From Hexactinellida sp. DTS-2022 (lineage: Eukaryota; Porifera; Hexactinellida), in the NCBI GenBank assembly GCA_028753945.1, contig JAPNXP010000005.1, positions 2,108,001 to 2,172,000 of the forward strand: a stretch of DNA of 64,000 bases, written 5' to 3'. This document shows, in pieces, positions 1 through 11,964 of the stretch (positions within the stretch are counted from its first letter, which is position 1; each line of letters starts with the position of its first letter). A model generated the notes under the pieces. That model worked only from the letters and a program-made list of their open reading frames with translations, had not been told where the DNA came from and made no database searches. The translations under genes were made by a program, and so were the position numbers.

Positions 1-37
1 GGGATCGCCTAAATTTCCCGGGATCTAGCCGGGAATT

Positions 38-151
38 AAAAAATTGCAGCTGTGCCGACGCATGTTCCTTTGGTGGCACTATATTTTGTTGGTGGTTTAT
101 TGATAGTGCCTCCAAAGGAACATGCTGTCGGCACAGGCTGCAATTTTGGAT
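38..151. repeat. palindromic (hairpin) repeat
   Basis: Two arms of about 45 bp (roughly 38-81 and 107-151) are near-perfect reverse complements. They share the blocks TGTGCCGAC/GTCGGCACA and TTCCTTTGG/CCAAAGGAA, and the complementarity continues outward through AAAATTGCAGC/GCTGCAATTTT. The loop is about 25 bp. No coding capacity. A diverged partial copy sits at the other end of the window (63527-63600). Confidence 0.75.
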
Positions 152-895
152 TTTTTTTCCGCCATGTCATCAACGCCTCAAGGTGTCAAGAACCATTTGT
201 TAATTGGTCCGAGTCACAAGGAATGGTAGATACATTTGAAGTTTGTTTCTATCATAAACCATCTAGAGTTTAATGCCATTCATTCATTATGTATTGATAA
301 TATATTATATTATTAGTTAGTTATTTTAGCAATGTTATCCACGGTGATTTGAGTTTAGTCAACAAATTCCTTATATTATTATAATATATTTAATCCATTG
401 TATAGTAATACTAGAATTAGATAGAAGCCAGCTGGAATTTATAAGTTAAATCAATATAATTATCGCTAGTTGAATCACTAGAGTAGGATTTAACAAGTTA
501 AATCAATATAATTATTACAAGTTGAAACAATAGAATTAGATTTAACAGTTTTCTGAAATTGAAGTGTGAGTAAACAAATAAATTTCAACCCCCATTTATG
601 GCAGAAATAAAACTCTTTATTGAAAGTTTTCTTCTCCCATCAGACGCAGAATTTTATGGTGAATCCAAATATTAAATAAAAATTAGGGGTTTAGTAAAAC
701 ATTTTTTGAGTTATGGACCAGACAAATTTTGAAAGGTGTTAAAGATGTGTCCAAAATTTGTTAATCCAAAATCGTAACCCCAGGTGCAAATTAGACGGTC
801 CCATCGCACCTACATGCCAAGTTTAAGCCCATCAACTACAAAGCTCTGGCCAGGGCACCGTCTACGGAGAAGAAAAAAATAAAAAAAATAATAAT

Positions 896-1033
896 AATAA
901 TATTAAAGGCAGTAAGATTAGTACTGGGCCACTATACTATAGTATAGTCGGCACAGTAAAATACAAAAATAATATTAAAGGCAGTAAGATTAGAACTGGG
1001 CCACTATACTATAGTATAGTCGGCACAGTAAAA
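896..1033. repeat. 72-bp direct duplication with an 18-bp palindrome in each unit
   Basis: Two nearly identical units start at 896 and 968. Each contains the palindrome ACTATACTATAGTATAGT (931-948 and 1003-1020) followed by CGGCACAG, the same string that ends the hairpin repeat at 38-151. Confidence 0.8.
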
Positions 1034-1905
1034 ACTTTATGCAATGTAACTCCGAAATATTAATATTCAACTTATTAATTTATGGTTAAACGTATTTATT
1101 ATACACTATGGACATTAACATCAATTTTTTCAGAATTCTGGACACCCTGCTATTCCGAATCCCGACCATTCTTTTAGGACGAAACCCTACCTAAGGCTAC
1201 CTTTACCCTCAGAAATACGGTACATTCATAACATCAATAGTTTACAACTTGTTGAATCAATAGTTTAAGTGTTAAACCAAAACATTTTATTGACAATTAT
1301 ACGAGTAGACGAGCCAATATATTGCATTGTAGATACATACATATCTATAAATGATGTATATCCTATTTAGTCATCCTTTTTAGTACCTTCATATAGTTCC
1401 AAATAATAGATAAACTTCATAATGTGACATTTAGATTCTCATACTACTATACTAGTATATAATTGTGTATTACGTACGTTTATGTCTAATCCCAGAAAAA
1501 TCCCGGCAAGCCGGGAATCCCGGAAAATCCCCTCCCGGCATGAAAATCATATCTCGGTCGATCCCTAAATCTAACAAACAGTATTACATTATACTACTCA
1601 CACACTGCTTGTGAACTCTTTGCCCTGGTCGTACTGGATAACATCAAGCACGGACTACTATATTATCGCGTGACAAAGCCAAACTAAAGTAAAAAATGCT
1701 TAGGCTGAACATTCTATGACTGAAAATATGGTCAATTCTGTATTTTTAGTCAATAAATTTGGTAACTAACACAATATTTGGGCGCTGAATTAAAAAATGA
1801 CAATTTCAAGGTTCAAAGACTCACTCCCCGTCCTAATTTTGGCAAAGAGGCGTAGTCACACCCAAATATGGTCAATTCCATATTTTTGTTCTATTACGTC
1901 ACCAT

Positions 1906-2062
1906 CATAGGCGTCTTAACCCGCCCGGATTCCCGGAAATGTTCGGGCGGCCCGGAAGGGTTTCCCCTATGCTGCTAATGCTATACCCCGGAGTTTACCC
2001 GGACATCACCCGGAATTTCCGGGCGGGCCGAAGAATAGACCTTTGCATTTACGACGCCTATG
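1906..2062. mobile_element. hAT-type MITE, 157 bp
   Basis: TIRs CATAGGCGTC / GACGCCTATG enclose CCCGGA/TCCGGG-rich subrepeats. Flanking 8-mers GTCACCAT (1898-1905) and GTCATCAT (2063-2070) form an 8-bp TSD with one mismatch. No coding capacity. Confidence 0.8.
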
Positions 2063-2222
2063 GTCATCATAAAACTAAATTCGCAATATCCTCTTAACTA
2101 GGAACGATATTGATGAAAATATTATTAATAAATTGTTCAGCTAAATATATATTGCCACGTGACCTTCGGTATGCAAGGCCTGACTTGCTAAGCGAAAATT
2201 TGTGTACCATGGATTAGTGCAT

Positions 2223-3209
2223 TGAAAAATGGAAAATTGATCTTTATTCCAATAATTAGCAATGATAGAGCTGAAAAGTGTATTATAACTATATAGGAAT
2301 ATGGTATCCAGGGGCCTTATTCACTAAACTTCTTGAACTTAGTTTGTGCTTAAACTAAGCGTAAACTTAGTTAGTGCTTAGTTTAAACTAAGTTTATGCA
2401 CAAACTAAGTCTGAAACTAAGTCGGTATTCACGAAGCAAAACTAAGTTCTAACTAAGTCTAAACTTAGTTTGAACTTAGTTTGTGCTTAGTTTTGAGATA
2501 AAACTTAGTTCTTGCTTAGTTTTCTGTTGAAAACTAAGCAAAAAGTTAAGTCTACTTCTTACCAGACTTAATTGAATATTTCACGATAATATACTTGTAT
2601 TTACAATATTTAATTTATTTACGAATTATATCTCGCATTCTTTGTAGTATACAAACATAAAATACTGTATTATTTCTTAAGTTGTTGTATTTTCAATCCT
2701 TCATTACACATTAATTCCATTTAATGTAATATGACGAAGTTCGTATATATTGGGCTGTGTTAACTCGATAAACTATCAACAATTAACTCATCTATACAAT
2801 CTATACAAAAGGAAAATTGTATTTATACGTATAACTTATCGTGGTTGTAATACTAATAGTCGTTGTATCACTCTGAGTTTAGTTTTGAGAAGTTAAGAAA
2901 ACATTGCAAAAAGTAAGTAATTACTTAGTTTAGACTAAGTTTAAGTTTGAGCAAAACTAAGTCAATACTTAGTTTAGAGAACTTTAGACTAAATTAAGTT
3001 TAAATTTAAGCAAAAACTAAGTTTAATCAAAAACTAAGTTTTTGGATAAGTTTTGAGAAGTTAAATAAACTTAGCATAAACTAAGTCAAGACTTAGTTTA
3101 GACTTAGTATAATCTAAGTTTAAGTTAAGTTTAAGTTTAAGAAATGTTAGTGAATAAGGCCCCAGGTATATATAGCACTCTCCAGAATTGTGATATGTCA
3201 TCATCTGAT
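2223..3209 (+). repeat. repeat copy split by the 2311-3163 insertion
   Basis: Positions 2223-2310 joined to 3164-3209 are the reverse complement of 3738-3873, at clearly high identity. The copy is split exactly at the TIR element. Confidence 0.8.
2311..3163. mobile_element. TIR element rich in AACTAAG/CTTAGTT repeats
   Basis: A perfect 17-bp TIR, GGGGCCTTATTCACTAA at 2311-2327 and its reverse complement at 3147-3163, bounds an element whose two flanks are filled with CTTAGTT- and AACTAAG-type repeats in both orientations. It is inserted inside one copy of a repeat whose other copy (3738-3873, inverted) is uninterrupted, which confirms both ends. The TSD is ambiguous because CCAGG borders the G-rich termini: CAG (3 bp) and CCAGG (5 bp) are both possible. 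A 3-bp TSD would suit a PIF/Harbinger-type element. No transposase is seen. Confidence 0.8.
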
Positions 3210-3737
3210 TACCTCTCTTTAATCTCTTTATTTGTTTTTGTTTTTTCTGTTCTTGTTTCTGCACTTTTTTAAAAATGTACTTTCCTGACGGTGTGGTCAG
3301 GGTTACGGAAGGCTTACGCTGCCTGTACCATAAATGGCCCCCGTCTACAATTAAACTTCAACTTCAACTTCAATATTTGAGATAATGAGATAATTAACAC
3401 TTAATTCATTATTAAGTAATGACTCAAGATTATTGAAGTTAGCCATAGAAAATGTATTATCGATGGATAGGAAGTTACCTATTCCGGAGAGATCAATACC
3501 AGCCTAGTTTACATAACATTCATAGTTTTTGAGTCATGTCACATTTTAGGAAATATACAATTTCCATGGCAACCGTAGAATGTGTCGACATTCCATTTAT
3601 AATTTCGATATATTTTATTCAACTAATTCTGAGTATAACCAACCATGTTCCAATTTTGAACATTTATAACGCGTTTAACTATGTAAAAAGTATGCTAGAA
3701 AAACAAGATAATTTGCAACCAAAATAACCATAACGTC

Positions 3738-3873
3738 ATCAGATGACGACATATCACAATTCTGGAGGGTGCTATGTATACCTGGATACCATATTCCTAT
3801 ATAGTTATAATACACTTTTCAGCTCTATCATTGCTAATTGTTCGAATAAAGATCAATTCTCCATTTTGAAAAT
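3738..3873 (-). repeat. uninterrupted inverted copy of the 2223-3209 repeat
   Basis: About 136 bp, inverted with respect to the split copy upstream. It serves as the empty-site reference for the insertion at 2311-3163. Confidence 0.8.
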
Positions 3874-4039
3874 TAGAAACTGGCCTCTTTGTTTTATGGC
3901 CTTCTCGGCGACATATATAGCCGTCTATTAAGTAGTTCATGGCCTACGCTAATTTGACCGTAAAACGAAGTTTACAGTCCCTATATTAAAGAAGTCCCTG
4001 CTATTGTATAGTTTAATATGTACTACTATGTTACAAATA

Positions 4040-4881
4040 GTGGGGGAAAAATCTAATATTCCGTGACCAACCTCTGGCAAGTTAAGTTTTATGCCTGATT
4101 CTGATACTTTAGGGTATATCTCGCGATTTAAGCTTCAATGCTGGTCTCGAAAATTTGGGCAAACTTTTTTATAGCGACAAATTCAAAGGGCCTCCGGGAA
4201 TCATTTTGAAAAATTAAGACCCATATCTGAACATTTCATAAATTGAGATTAGAGTGTTTCTGAACAGTATACAATAAGTACTAGCTGCACTGGAAATTTC
4301 AACTCAATCGGGACTATATGTACTTTTAACGTAATAACCTTTCGAAGATTCCTACGTCATTTGTCACCATGAGAGGTCCATTCGTTAAACTATTTTTTCA
4401 AGGGATTTGAAGCATATCTTTTCCTATATGCATTTAGGTCTATTACCGAGATTTACATGGAGACTTACTACATAGCGAGTTAAAAGATTATTGCATGTAT
4501 ATTGGATAAGATATTCTTCCAATCCCTTAAAAAAATAGTTTAAAGAATAGACCTCCCATGGTGACAAATGACGTAGGATTCTTTAAAGGTTATTACGTTA
4601 AAATTATAGTCCCGATTGAGTTGAAATTTGCAGTGCAGCTAGTACATATTGTATACTGTTCAGAAAAACACTAATCTCAATTTATGAAATGTTCAGATAG
4701 GGGCCTTAACTTTTCAAAATGATTTCCGGAGGCCCTTTGAATTTGTCGCTATAAAAAGTTTGCCCAAATTTTCGAGACCTGCATGGGAGCTTAAATCGCG
4801 AGATATACCCTAAGGTATCAGAATCAGGCATAAAACTGAACTTGCCAGATTTGGGCACGGAATCTTAGATTTTGTCCCCAC
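4040..4881. mobile_element. foldback transposon, arms about 360 bp, TA-flanked
   Basis: Positions 4040-4400 and about 4510-4881 are long imperfect reverse complements, starting GTGGGGGAAAAATCT and ending AGATTTTGTCCCCAC. TA dinucleotides flank both ends (4038-4039 and 4882-4883), as for Tc1/mariner-type insertions. Only about 110 bp of unpaired spacer separates the arms. No coding capacity. Confidence 0.75.
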
Positions 4882-4954
4882 TAAAACCTGAGTGAATAGT
4901 TTCAAATCATTATGAATTTGCGATTATTTCCACTGAGCTACAGCCACATTCCCT

Positions 4955-5022
4955 TATGTACCACTTGTCCCTATGTACCACTTGTCCCTATGTACCACTT
5001 GTCCCTATGTACCACTTGTCCC
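4955..5022. repeat. 17-bp tandem repeat, four copies
   Basis: Four identical copies of TATGTACCACTTGTCCC stand head to tail. The copies show no mismatches among themselves. Confidence 0.95.
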
Positions 5023-5112
5023 ACAAGTAGCCGTCACATAGACACTAATAACACTTCATGGTTATTGGATAAACATTATTTAAAATCATAATGTTATGAT
5101 ATTTTTAATTAT

Positions 5113-6178
5113 ACTACAAGATAAAGTCATTTGAGACTAGTTTAATTCAGCAGGCTTTATTACGCAAACGACTAGTATATTGTATCAGGAATAAAAATTA
5201 ATTTGTTTAGAATGTTCAAATGAAACGAGATAGGTAGGCAAATTTTATAAAGTGTGAACAAAATACAGAATTGGTCAGGCCAAAATGGACTATGCTTTAT
5301 AATAATGTCACTGTAAATGGCAAGTGGTCCGGCTATGACTGAACCACGTGCTACCTAGGAAAGTATACCGTATACTTAAACTCACATATTCTTTAATGTC
5401 TTGGGAAACGCCTGCTGATGTGTATCTTTGCTGAACTGAATGTAGGGTCGTATTTATTCCGGGATGACCGACTTCGTCATGGAACTTCTCATAGATGCTG
5501 TCCAACTCAGACTTCAATGGAACTGCCAAATCTGTCTTTGTGCCTTCCACTTTTACTCTCTAAAAGGAGAATTCAATTAAAACATGGGATATTTAAAAAT
5601 GGTCTAGGGAAATAAGGAAGTTAATATTACCTTTAAAAGTACGTTGGTATCTCCAATAAAATAGGAAGACAATCAATTTTGTCTGCGTGAAGCTTGAGAT
5701 GCCTCAGGATTTTTTTTTCGCGAATTTTGTAAATGATTTCGTCATATTCATTTGGATTCATTTCAAAATATGAAAGGATCTGATTGTTTATTTGTTGTAA
5801 ATGAATAAGAGATGTAATGCATACGTATATTAAGTTTATTATATAGTTAATTTGATAATAGTATAGGGTTTATCTATATTATGATCTCAAAATAATAATA
5901 TTCTTAAATTCATAATAAAAAGTAAAAAATTCAAAAATTCCATTTATAGTATCTCAAAATATCACTGTATTATTTCCAATAGCACATCCATGGTTTACTA
6001 ATAACTTCTCAAGATCTCACGCGTCTCATTCTTAAATTAATTTCATATCAAAAAGTAAAAGTAAGCCAAAATTCCTTTCATACGTTTCAAGATATCACTG
6101 TATAATTTCTAATAGCACATCCATGATTTGCTAATAGTATGTCTCAAAATCTCACGCGTCTCAAAATATCATGCAACA
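5113..6178 (-). mobile_element. truncated Ginger copy, 5' part only
   Basis: On the - strand this repeats the first 1.1 kb of the full-length Ginger at 41628-48184: the TGTTGCATGAT terminus (ending at 6178), the GAGACGCGTGAG subterminal motifs, the first coding exon and the second exon with the integrase zinc-binding H2C2-type sequence (HDEVGHPGIN near 5440-5480). Homology stops near 5113, at the point where the integrase exon would follow. No right-hand TIR is found nearby. The second exon still reads open, but its splice neighbours are missing. It is a fragment, not a deletion derivative with both ends. Confidence 0.75.
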
Positions 6179-6534
6179 GGCCTTCAAATACCCAGCTAAT
6201 GCACTTGGAAACGATTTACATAAAATAGCCGAATTATTAGTCACATGACCATATATGGACAAAATTGGAACCAAATTAGCTAACACATTTTTTGTACAAG
6301 TTAGATTTTAGATTATAACAGTAAATGTTCAGAATAGCCAACTTCCTATACCTAATAATACATTTGGAAGCAATATAAGGTTAAGTAGCTGAGTACTAAT
6401 AGTCATTTACCAATTTACCATATATGGGCATTAAAATGGCTTAATTGGAACCATAGAAGTCGAATTCTAGGTGCCTCCCGATCTTAAATCATTATATATA
6501 CATTTTCACAACAAATTTGATGCTTTTATCACTA

Positions 6535-7057
6535 CAGTGGAACCCCGCGTATCGGGGCACTCGCGTATCGGGGCACCCCTCGTATCGGGGCAGTAGGTTG
6601 GGAATTTGCTTTTTTCACATAAAAAATAACCCCGCGTATCGGGGCGCCATTCACTTATCGGGGCACTCCACCGAAGATTATTTTCTCTTGAGTAACATTT
6701 TTTACTTTTGAGCAGCTTAGTACTCTTTGTCATGGCCGCTAAGCGTTCCCACTCACGCTAGAGACTCGTGCTGAGGTAATCGAGGGAGTTAAAAAAACAA
6801 AAATTCCGTGAATATCATGGATTTGTGACTCCTAGTGTAGGTAAAGTATAATGTGAAATTGTAATGTGTAGTAATGCTTAAATATCATCCTTAACTCTAT
6901 GTTTTGACTACATGTTATGATTTGTTGTGTATGTGCTAATTTAATTGTTTTAACCAAACATATTGGAGTTCTATTAGAACCCCGCGTATCGGGGCACTCC
7001 CTCGTATTGGGGCGCTGAGCGCTTGGACGGAGGTGCCCCGAACGCGGGGTTCCACTG
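6535..7057. mobile_element. Tc1/pogo-type MITE, 523 bp, TA TSD
   Basis: TIRs CAGTGGAACCCCGCGT / ACGCGGGGTTCCACTG are flanked by TA (6533-6534 and 7058-7059). The motif CGTATCGGGGCRC is repeated several times inside near both ends. The short open frames here come from these repeats and are not genes. Confidence 0.85.
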
Positions 7058-7410
7058 TATATGCACAATTGTTAAGCCAATCCGCCCCACTACTATTATA
7101 TTCTACGGCTAGATAAGTCAAGTATTTGCTCATTTGATTTCCAGGCTAGTTTTTCTTTCTATTTGCTCGTAAAGTGAATTACCGATTGTCATGGAATAAG
7201 CTAAACTTAGGTTTTCAAATTCGCTAGAAACATCTAAAATACTTTTGAGAATGATTTCGCATCGGATTTATCTACAATGGCGTAATCAAATATACATACC
7301 CATATATGGTAATTAATTACTAATTATTATACTTGAATTATTCTCTCTATTCTCTAATAAGACAATAAACACAGAATATCCACTATAGTACAATAGGTCA
7401 AGGTACACAA

Positions 7411-8222
7411 TTAACTATTCTGCTGCTTGTTGGATTTAAATGCGGAAACTTGATCCCTACGGTAGGTTTCACTAATCTGCTTTTTCAAGTTGTTAAAATA
7501 TATATTGGAAAAGATAATGTTCACGATTTCTCTTGATTTAATCGAGTGTTCTATACAGGTAATCGAAGTATCCCAATCAGTTGTTGTTAGATTGAGTAAT
7601 TTTTTAGCTAAACCTTTCCTAGGATAGTGAGAAACTCGAATTTGTCCTTCTGGAAGTTCTAACAAGCAGAATGCATTCGATACATATGGATGTAAAGCTG
7701 TATTAGAAAAGTTAAACCTCCCTGAAGTAGTCAGATAAAAGTTGGTCATTCTGCAAGAAACATAGAAAGCAGGACAATTCAATCTTTCAGCAAACGACAC
7801 GGAAATATTTCCGGAATTATAAACAGCTACTTGTTGGGAATCTCCATTTAATTGTAAGTGATCTAAATCATTTATGAGTATTTCATGAGCGTATTCCTTG
7901 ATTGATGAAATGGAATCATTGGTGGATCATAATCATAATGGGCTGATGTCGATGTTTCTCTTTAGGAGAGTTTCAACTTTATCATTTACTCAGACTTAAG
8001 CACTTCGTGCAAATTCACCAAAACTGTCACTCAGCTGCCTATACTGTGAAAACCTTCGGGTTCCAATGGATCACTTTGAAAACGACCAGTTATTACGAAA
8101 CAATATCCTTCATTGAGCAATTCAAGAGACAGTTCAGATATGGCATAATTCGTATGTATTATGCTTTTAATGTTTGTTGTCATGAACCCAAATTTTTTAA
8201 CTCTTGACATGCATCCAGCCAA
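7411..8222 (-). pseudogene. P-superfamily (THAP9-like) transposase C-terminal remnant
   Basis: Read on the - strand, 8222-8031 encodes ITGRFQSDPLE. It continues in shifted frames with FSQYRQLS and LVNLHEVLKSE, then KVETLLKRNIDIS near 7965-8000. The stretch 7800-7411 is a 129-codon open frame ending in FNNLKKQISE-type basic sequence. From memory of the family, the order SDPLE-(R/H)F-x-x-YR-x-x-SG and a basic C-terminus is that of P-element/THAP9-like transposases. The same order occurs in the clear P element at 27892-31295 (DPLEHHFGLYRMMSG). Frameshifts and stops break it, and no N-terminal THAP or catalytic part is seen here. No TIRs were identified. It could instead be a related domesticated gene fragment. 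Confidence 0.5.
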
Positions 8223-9338
8223 TTACTAAAACGAACAGATAAATTCAGGTTTGCAATCATTTGAAACTAAAGCGCTCCCTCGACTTAATGGGTAAATCTT
8301 CACTTTAGAATGGACGCAAAGCCACCAAACCCGAATTTAGTTAAAAACCCAGGAATAGTGTCTTATTCAGGAAGGTATAAACGATTACCTGCTATAGTCG
8401 TCTTGTGGAATAGATCAAGAACTAAAGCAACATACCGTATTGCGTGTTAGTTCCTGGGTGTAGTACTCAATTGTATATTTTATTTACAGCACGGAAGTGT
8501 GGAAATAAAATTAGGTATCTTTCATGAATAGTGTATAGATGAGACCACCAGGGGCGTCCTGGCCATACAAGCCAGCTGGGAATCCCCGCTGGGCCCCCTT
8601 GGGGATTCCTAATTTGGGCTCCTAGTTTGATAAGAGCCCCCTTGGGGCCCTTATCTAGCTATTATATCAGTAGAAAAGCACAGAAAGTTCCCCACAACAA
8701 ATACTATATTAATATTATTCTTCATTAAAAGTAAATCGAAAAAATTCGAAAAGATTCCGATAATCTACAAATTTGTTGATAAAAATCCAATCGATGAAAA
8801 CTTTGGGCAATCGATAATCGATAAGTTCTCTAGATTGTATTAGCAAACCTGCATATAACCAACAATTGTTGTAATACAATAACGAATCCATAGAAATGTC
8901 GACAACTCGCCAAAGTTTTTCTAACCGGTTTTCCCGGGAATTATCCTAGTATTTTATACAAACAATCAAGTATCTTATACTTTTGATAACATCTTGAAGG
9001 CTTATTTATTAAGCCTTCAAGATGTCATCAGATCACGAATGTTCTAATTATTTGAAGAAAAATTAACGTCTTTCAGTCACAAACAGGGTACAGATAACCG
9101 AGATTTTGGAAGAAGGTTCCAATGCTGGGGAGGTCTTGAGAGGTTCAACTGAAGCCACTGTGTGACTGCAAACTATATTATTTGGAACCACCATGAAAGG
9201 ATTGCAGTTTAGTTAATTGTTATTACATAATTTCTGTCCTCGAATGGCTATAAAAAAAATTAATGCAGGGAAATATATTCCGCCCTATTACAAGATACAC
9301 ATGGTTTTTTTAAGTACTGTTAAGACAATGTGTCTGTG
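8223..9338. other. non-coding stretch with one hAT-like left end
   Basis: No gene seen. At 8549 CAGGGGCGTCCTGGCC resembles a hAT terminus and is followed by CCCCTTGGGG-rich sequence. No matching right end was found, so it is probably truncated. Confidence 0.4.
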
Positions 9339-9873
9339 TGAGACCTCTGCGCGGGTCATATTCGGGTCCCCCAAACTTTCCCGCATCTATTAGTGATTGA
9401 CCCGCCCCGGCCTGCAATAAATTATAATTATATAAAGGGGTTATACACTCGTGCCCGCAATTCGGGCACAAAATATTAACAGCCTAAGGAATAAGGAAGG
9501 CGGGAGCCAGTTTTTTGGGCGGGTATTTGATCAAATAATTATACTAGGAAATGAGCTATAGCTTTTATTTCGATCTCAAAGTTTCTTCCATCTTCAAATA
9601 TATTCAGTAGGTATGTTTAGGCACAATACATTATTACTAAAGGTGTACTGCGCCCAAAAATAGCATTAGAGAGAACACTGGCGTTAACCAGCATCAACCC
9701 GCGCTACCCGGCCATCCCGATCTAACCCGCATCAATTCTCATCAATCCGCAGGAAGAATTATTGACCAGCACCCGCTCCGCCCGAAAAATATTAGGATCC
9801 TTTGACCCGCAACAACCTGCGGGTTGCTGGTCTCGCAATCCACATTAATTAACCCGCTTCGCGCAGGGCTCTG
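9339..9873. mobile_element. decayed hAT-like element rich in CCCGC motifs
   Basis: The left end TGAGACCTCTGCGCGGGTC and the inverted right end CAGAGCCCTGCGCG-AAGCGGGT are similar. The interior has many CCCGC/GCGGG motifs. No TSD is visible, so the boundaries are approximate. Confidence 0.4.
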
Positions 9874-10319
9874 GTATGTATATGTCATCCGAAAGACATT
9901 TTATAAATTTGGTCAGGTTAATATGGCATCGGATTGATACGATTTTATCCCACACCCATATTTTCGGAAGTGGGCGGATGCAAAAATTTAACTCCGCGGA
10001 TTAAATTTTCATCCTTACATCTTGTATGCGGATGGCATGCGGAGTGCAAACCTAAAGCCTTTCATATATACTACAATAGTACTCTATAATTTACTTTAGT
10101 GGATACACCATATAAGTAACCACTGTAATCATTTATAATCAGCTCTTCACTTAATCAAACGTCAGATACATAGATTTCATTTATGATACAAAGCTGAAAA
10201 TAAATCTAATTTGTTTAGGTAAAATTACTAGCATAAGTATATAGCTAGCATGTTGTACGAATTAAGCATTGTCTCTGACATCATAGTTGAGTCAATAACG
10301 GCAAGATGGTACGTAATTA

Positions 10320-11813
10320 CAGTGGCGTAGCCAGCTTTTTTATTCTGGGGGGCGGGCAAGGTAGTTCCAAATTCTACTATAGTTTGTCGGAATGGCGGAA
10401 ATTTCGTATCCGGAAATTTGGTCTCTTGGAATTTTCGTATCCGGAATTTTCGTATCCAGAATTTTTGTCTTCGGAATAGATTTTATTTATGGACCTATTA
10501 GCTCGGGGACCCAGCGATAACTTATTATTGTAAAAAATCTCGTCGATAGATTAGGGATCCCTTTTATATATACGAAACTAGCCATAAATATTTTTTTATT
10601 GCAACTTTTTATTAGTATGTAGTAGGTAAATAGTACAATAATTAAGAGTAAATATGATGGAGATATATTAAAAGTCAAAGTTATTTGCTATTCCCTTAAG
10701 GTATTCTGATTTGCGAAATCTGAAACCAATGTTCGGATACATGCACAACGTTCCATTGATTTTTACTGGCTAACTTCCTCTGCCCAGCCTCCCACTTCAC
10801 CAATGTATTAAGTACGTACTTAGTTAAGTACATACTTAAGTCGTATTCACTAAGAATATTGTTGTACTTAAGTACATACATACTTAACTAAGTACGTACT
10901 TAAGTACGAAATTGAATTATATTATTCAATTATAATTAAGAGCATAGCATATTAGTGTATGGAATTATTTTGTAATAGCTTGCTATATTCTTTTAACTTT
11001 AAAAAGAATATTATCAATGAAGTTCCTGTGATTTGTGTGCTTGAGAAAAAACAGAACTTTTAGAAAACAACAACCAATAGTAATAAATGTTGAAAATAGA
11101 GTCATAAACTTCCCCTAAAGTAAAGCAAGTACCACTAGAGATATATTACAATGTTCTAATTAAAGACCAACGTCTAAAGAGTCAATAAAAGTAAATTTTT
11201 ATAAGTTAAGTTAACTTAGTAGGTTACTTAAGTTTTGTACTTAAGTATGACTTAAGTACGCACTTAAATCTTAGTGAATACCATTCTTAGTGAATTCGAC
11301 TTAAGTACATACTTAGTACTTAAGTACAAATTGCGTACTTAACTTCTTAGTGAATAAGGGCCCAGATTAGTTTAAAAAAATATACAATGCATATAACAAA
11401 GAGAATCTCTTGTTGTCGATTTTACAATAATAATTGTCTAATTCTTCATTTTATAGTTTCTAGAGTACTATTACTAGTATATATTCTATGAGAGAAGAAA
11501 GATTATCAGGTCTTGCAATAATATCTGCCCATGGACGTGAAATAAAAATAGTGCCAGAGGAAATAATCAACGAAATGGGCAAAACTAACAGGAAGTTCGA
11601 CATTATTTTATAGTAGTCACTTGTAGTAAAGTAAAGACAACAATATTTGCTAAAATGAATATTATATATAACAATATTTCAGGTAATTTTAGACCCATAG
11701 TCCCCTGGATTTTCCACTGATTGGGATAGATAGATATAATTGTAACTAATGAGCAAAATATTTCGGGGGAGGGCCATGGCCCCCTTGCCCCCCCACTCCT
11801 AGCTACGCCACTG
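10320..11813. mobile_element. hAT-like non-autonomous element (CAGTGGCGTAGC ends)
   Basis: Termini CAGTGGCGTAGCCAGC / CTAGCTACGCCACTG are inverted and adjoin G/C homopolymer-rich stretches, a common style of hAT derivative. No 8-bp TSD is visible, though TA flanks both ends by chance or by mechanism. It lies just upstream of the SPT16-like exon, presumably in its preceding intron, and carries a nested repeat. Confidence 0.6.
10790..11365. mobile_element. nested TIR element with AAGTAC/GTACTT repeats
   Basis: The right end reads CTTAGTGAATAAGGGCCCAG, closely matching the terminus of the element at 2311-3163 (TTAGTGAATAAGGCCCC). The flanks are full of ACTTAAGTAC-type motifs in both orientations. 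The left end is diverged, so the start is approximate. Confidence 0.55.
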
Positions 11814-11930
11814 TATGTAAAGTATAAAATGTATTAATCTTTGAGGAATTGAAAAATATATTCGAATACTTTTGGCCAGCGAGTTATTTGTCATAAAACA
11901 TTTGCTAATGTAACGGTGGCAATATTATTT

Positions 11931-11964
11931 ATATACTAACTTGCTTACTCTATTTTATATTTAG
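11931..11964 (+). promoter_or_regulatory. 3' splice site with TACTAAC branchpoint-like motif
   Basis: TACTAAC lies at about 11933-11939, followed by a T-rich tract and TTTAG immediately before the SPT16-like exon. This supports the exon start at 11965. Confidence 0.6.

Larger units (their letters stand above)
1..1566. mobile_element. possible non-autonomous element with CCGGG-rich ends
   Basis: The window opens with GGGATCG followed by CCCGGGA/GCCGGGAA blocks. Positions 1490-1566 carry the same kinds of blocks inverted and end in CGATCCCTA. This suggests the two ends of one hAT-like element whose extreme left base lies outside the window. No TSD can be checked. Positions 152-895 and 1036-1489 show only AT-rich non-coding DNA. 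Confidence 0.3.

Noticed and set aside
3061..3264. Lys/Gln-rich short open frame on the - strand
   Set aside because: It spans the end of the AACTAAG-rich element and low-complexity T-rich DNA; no protein resemblance.
8549..8700. Complete hAT element starting CAGGGGCGTCC
   Set aside because: No matching inverted right end or TSD was found in the window.
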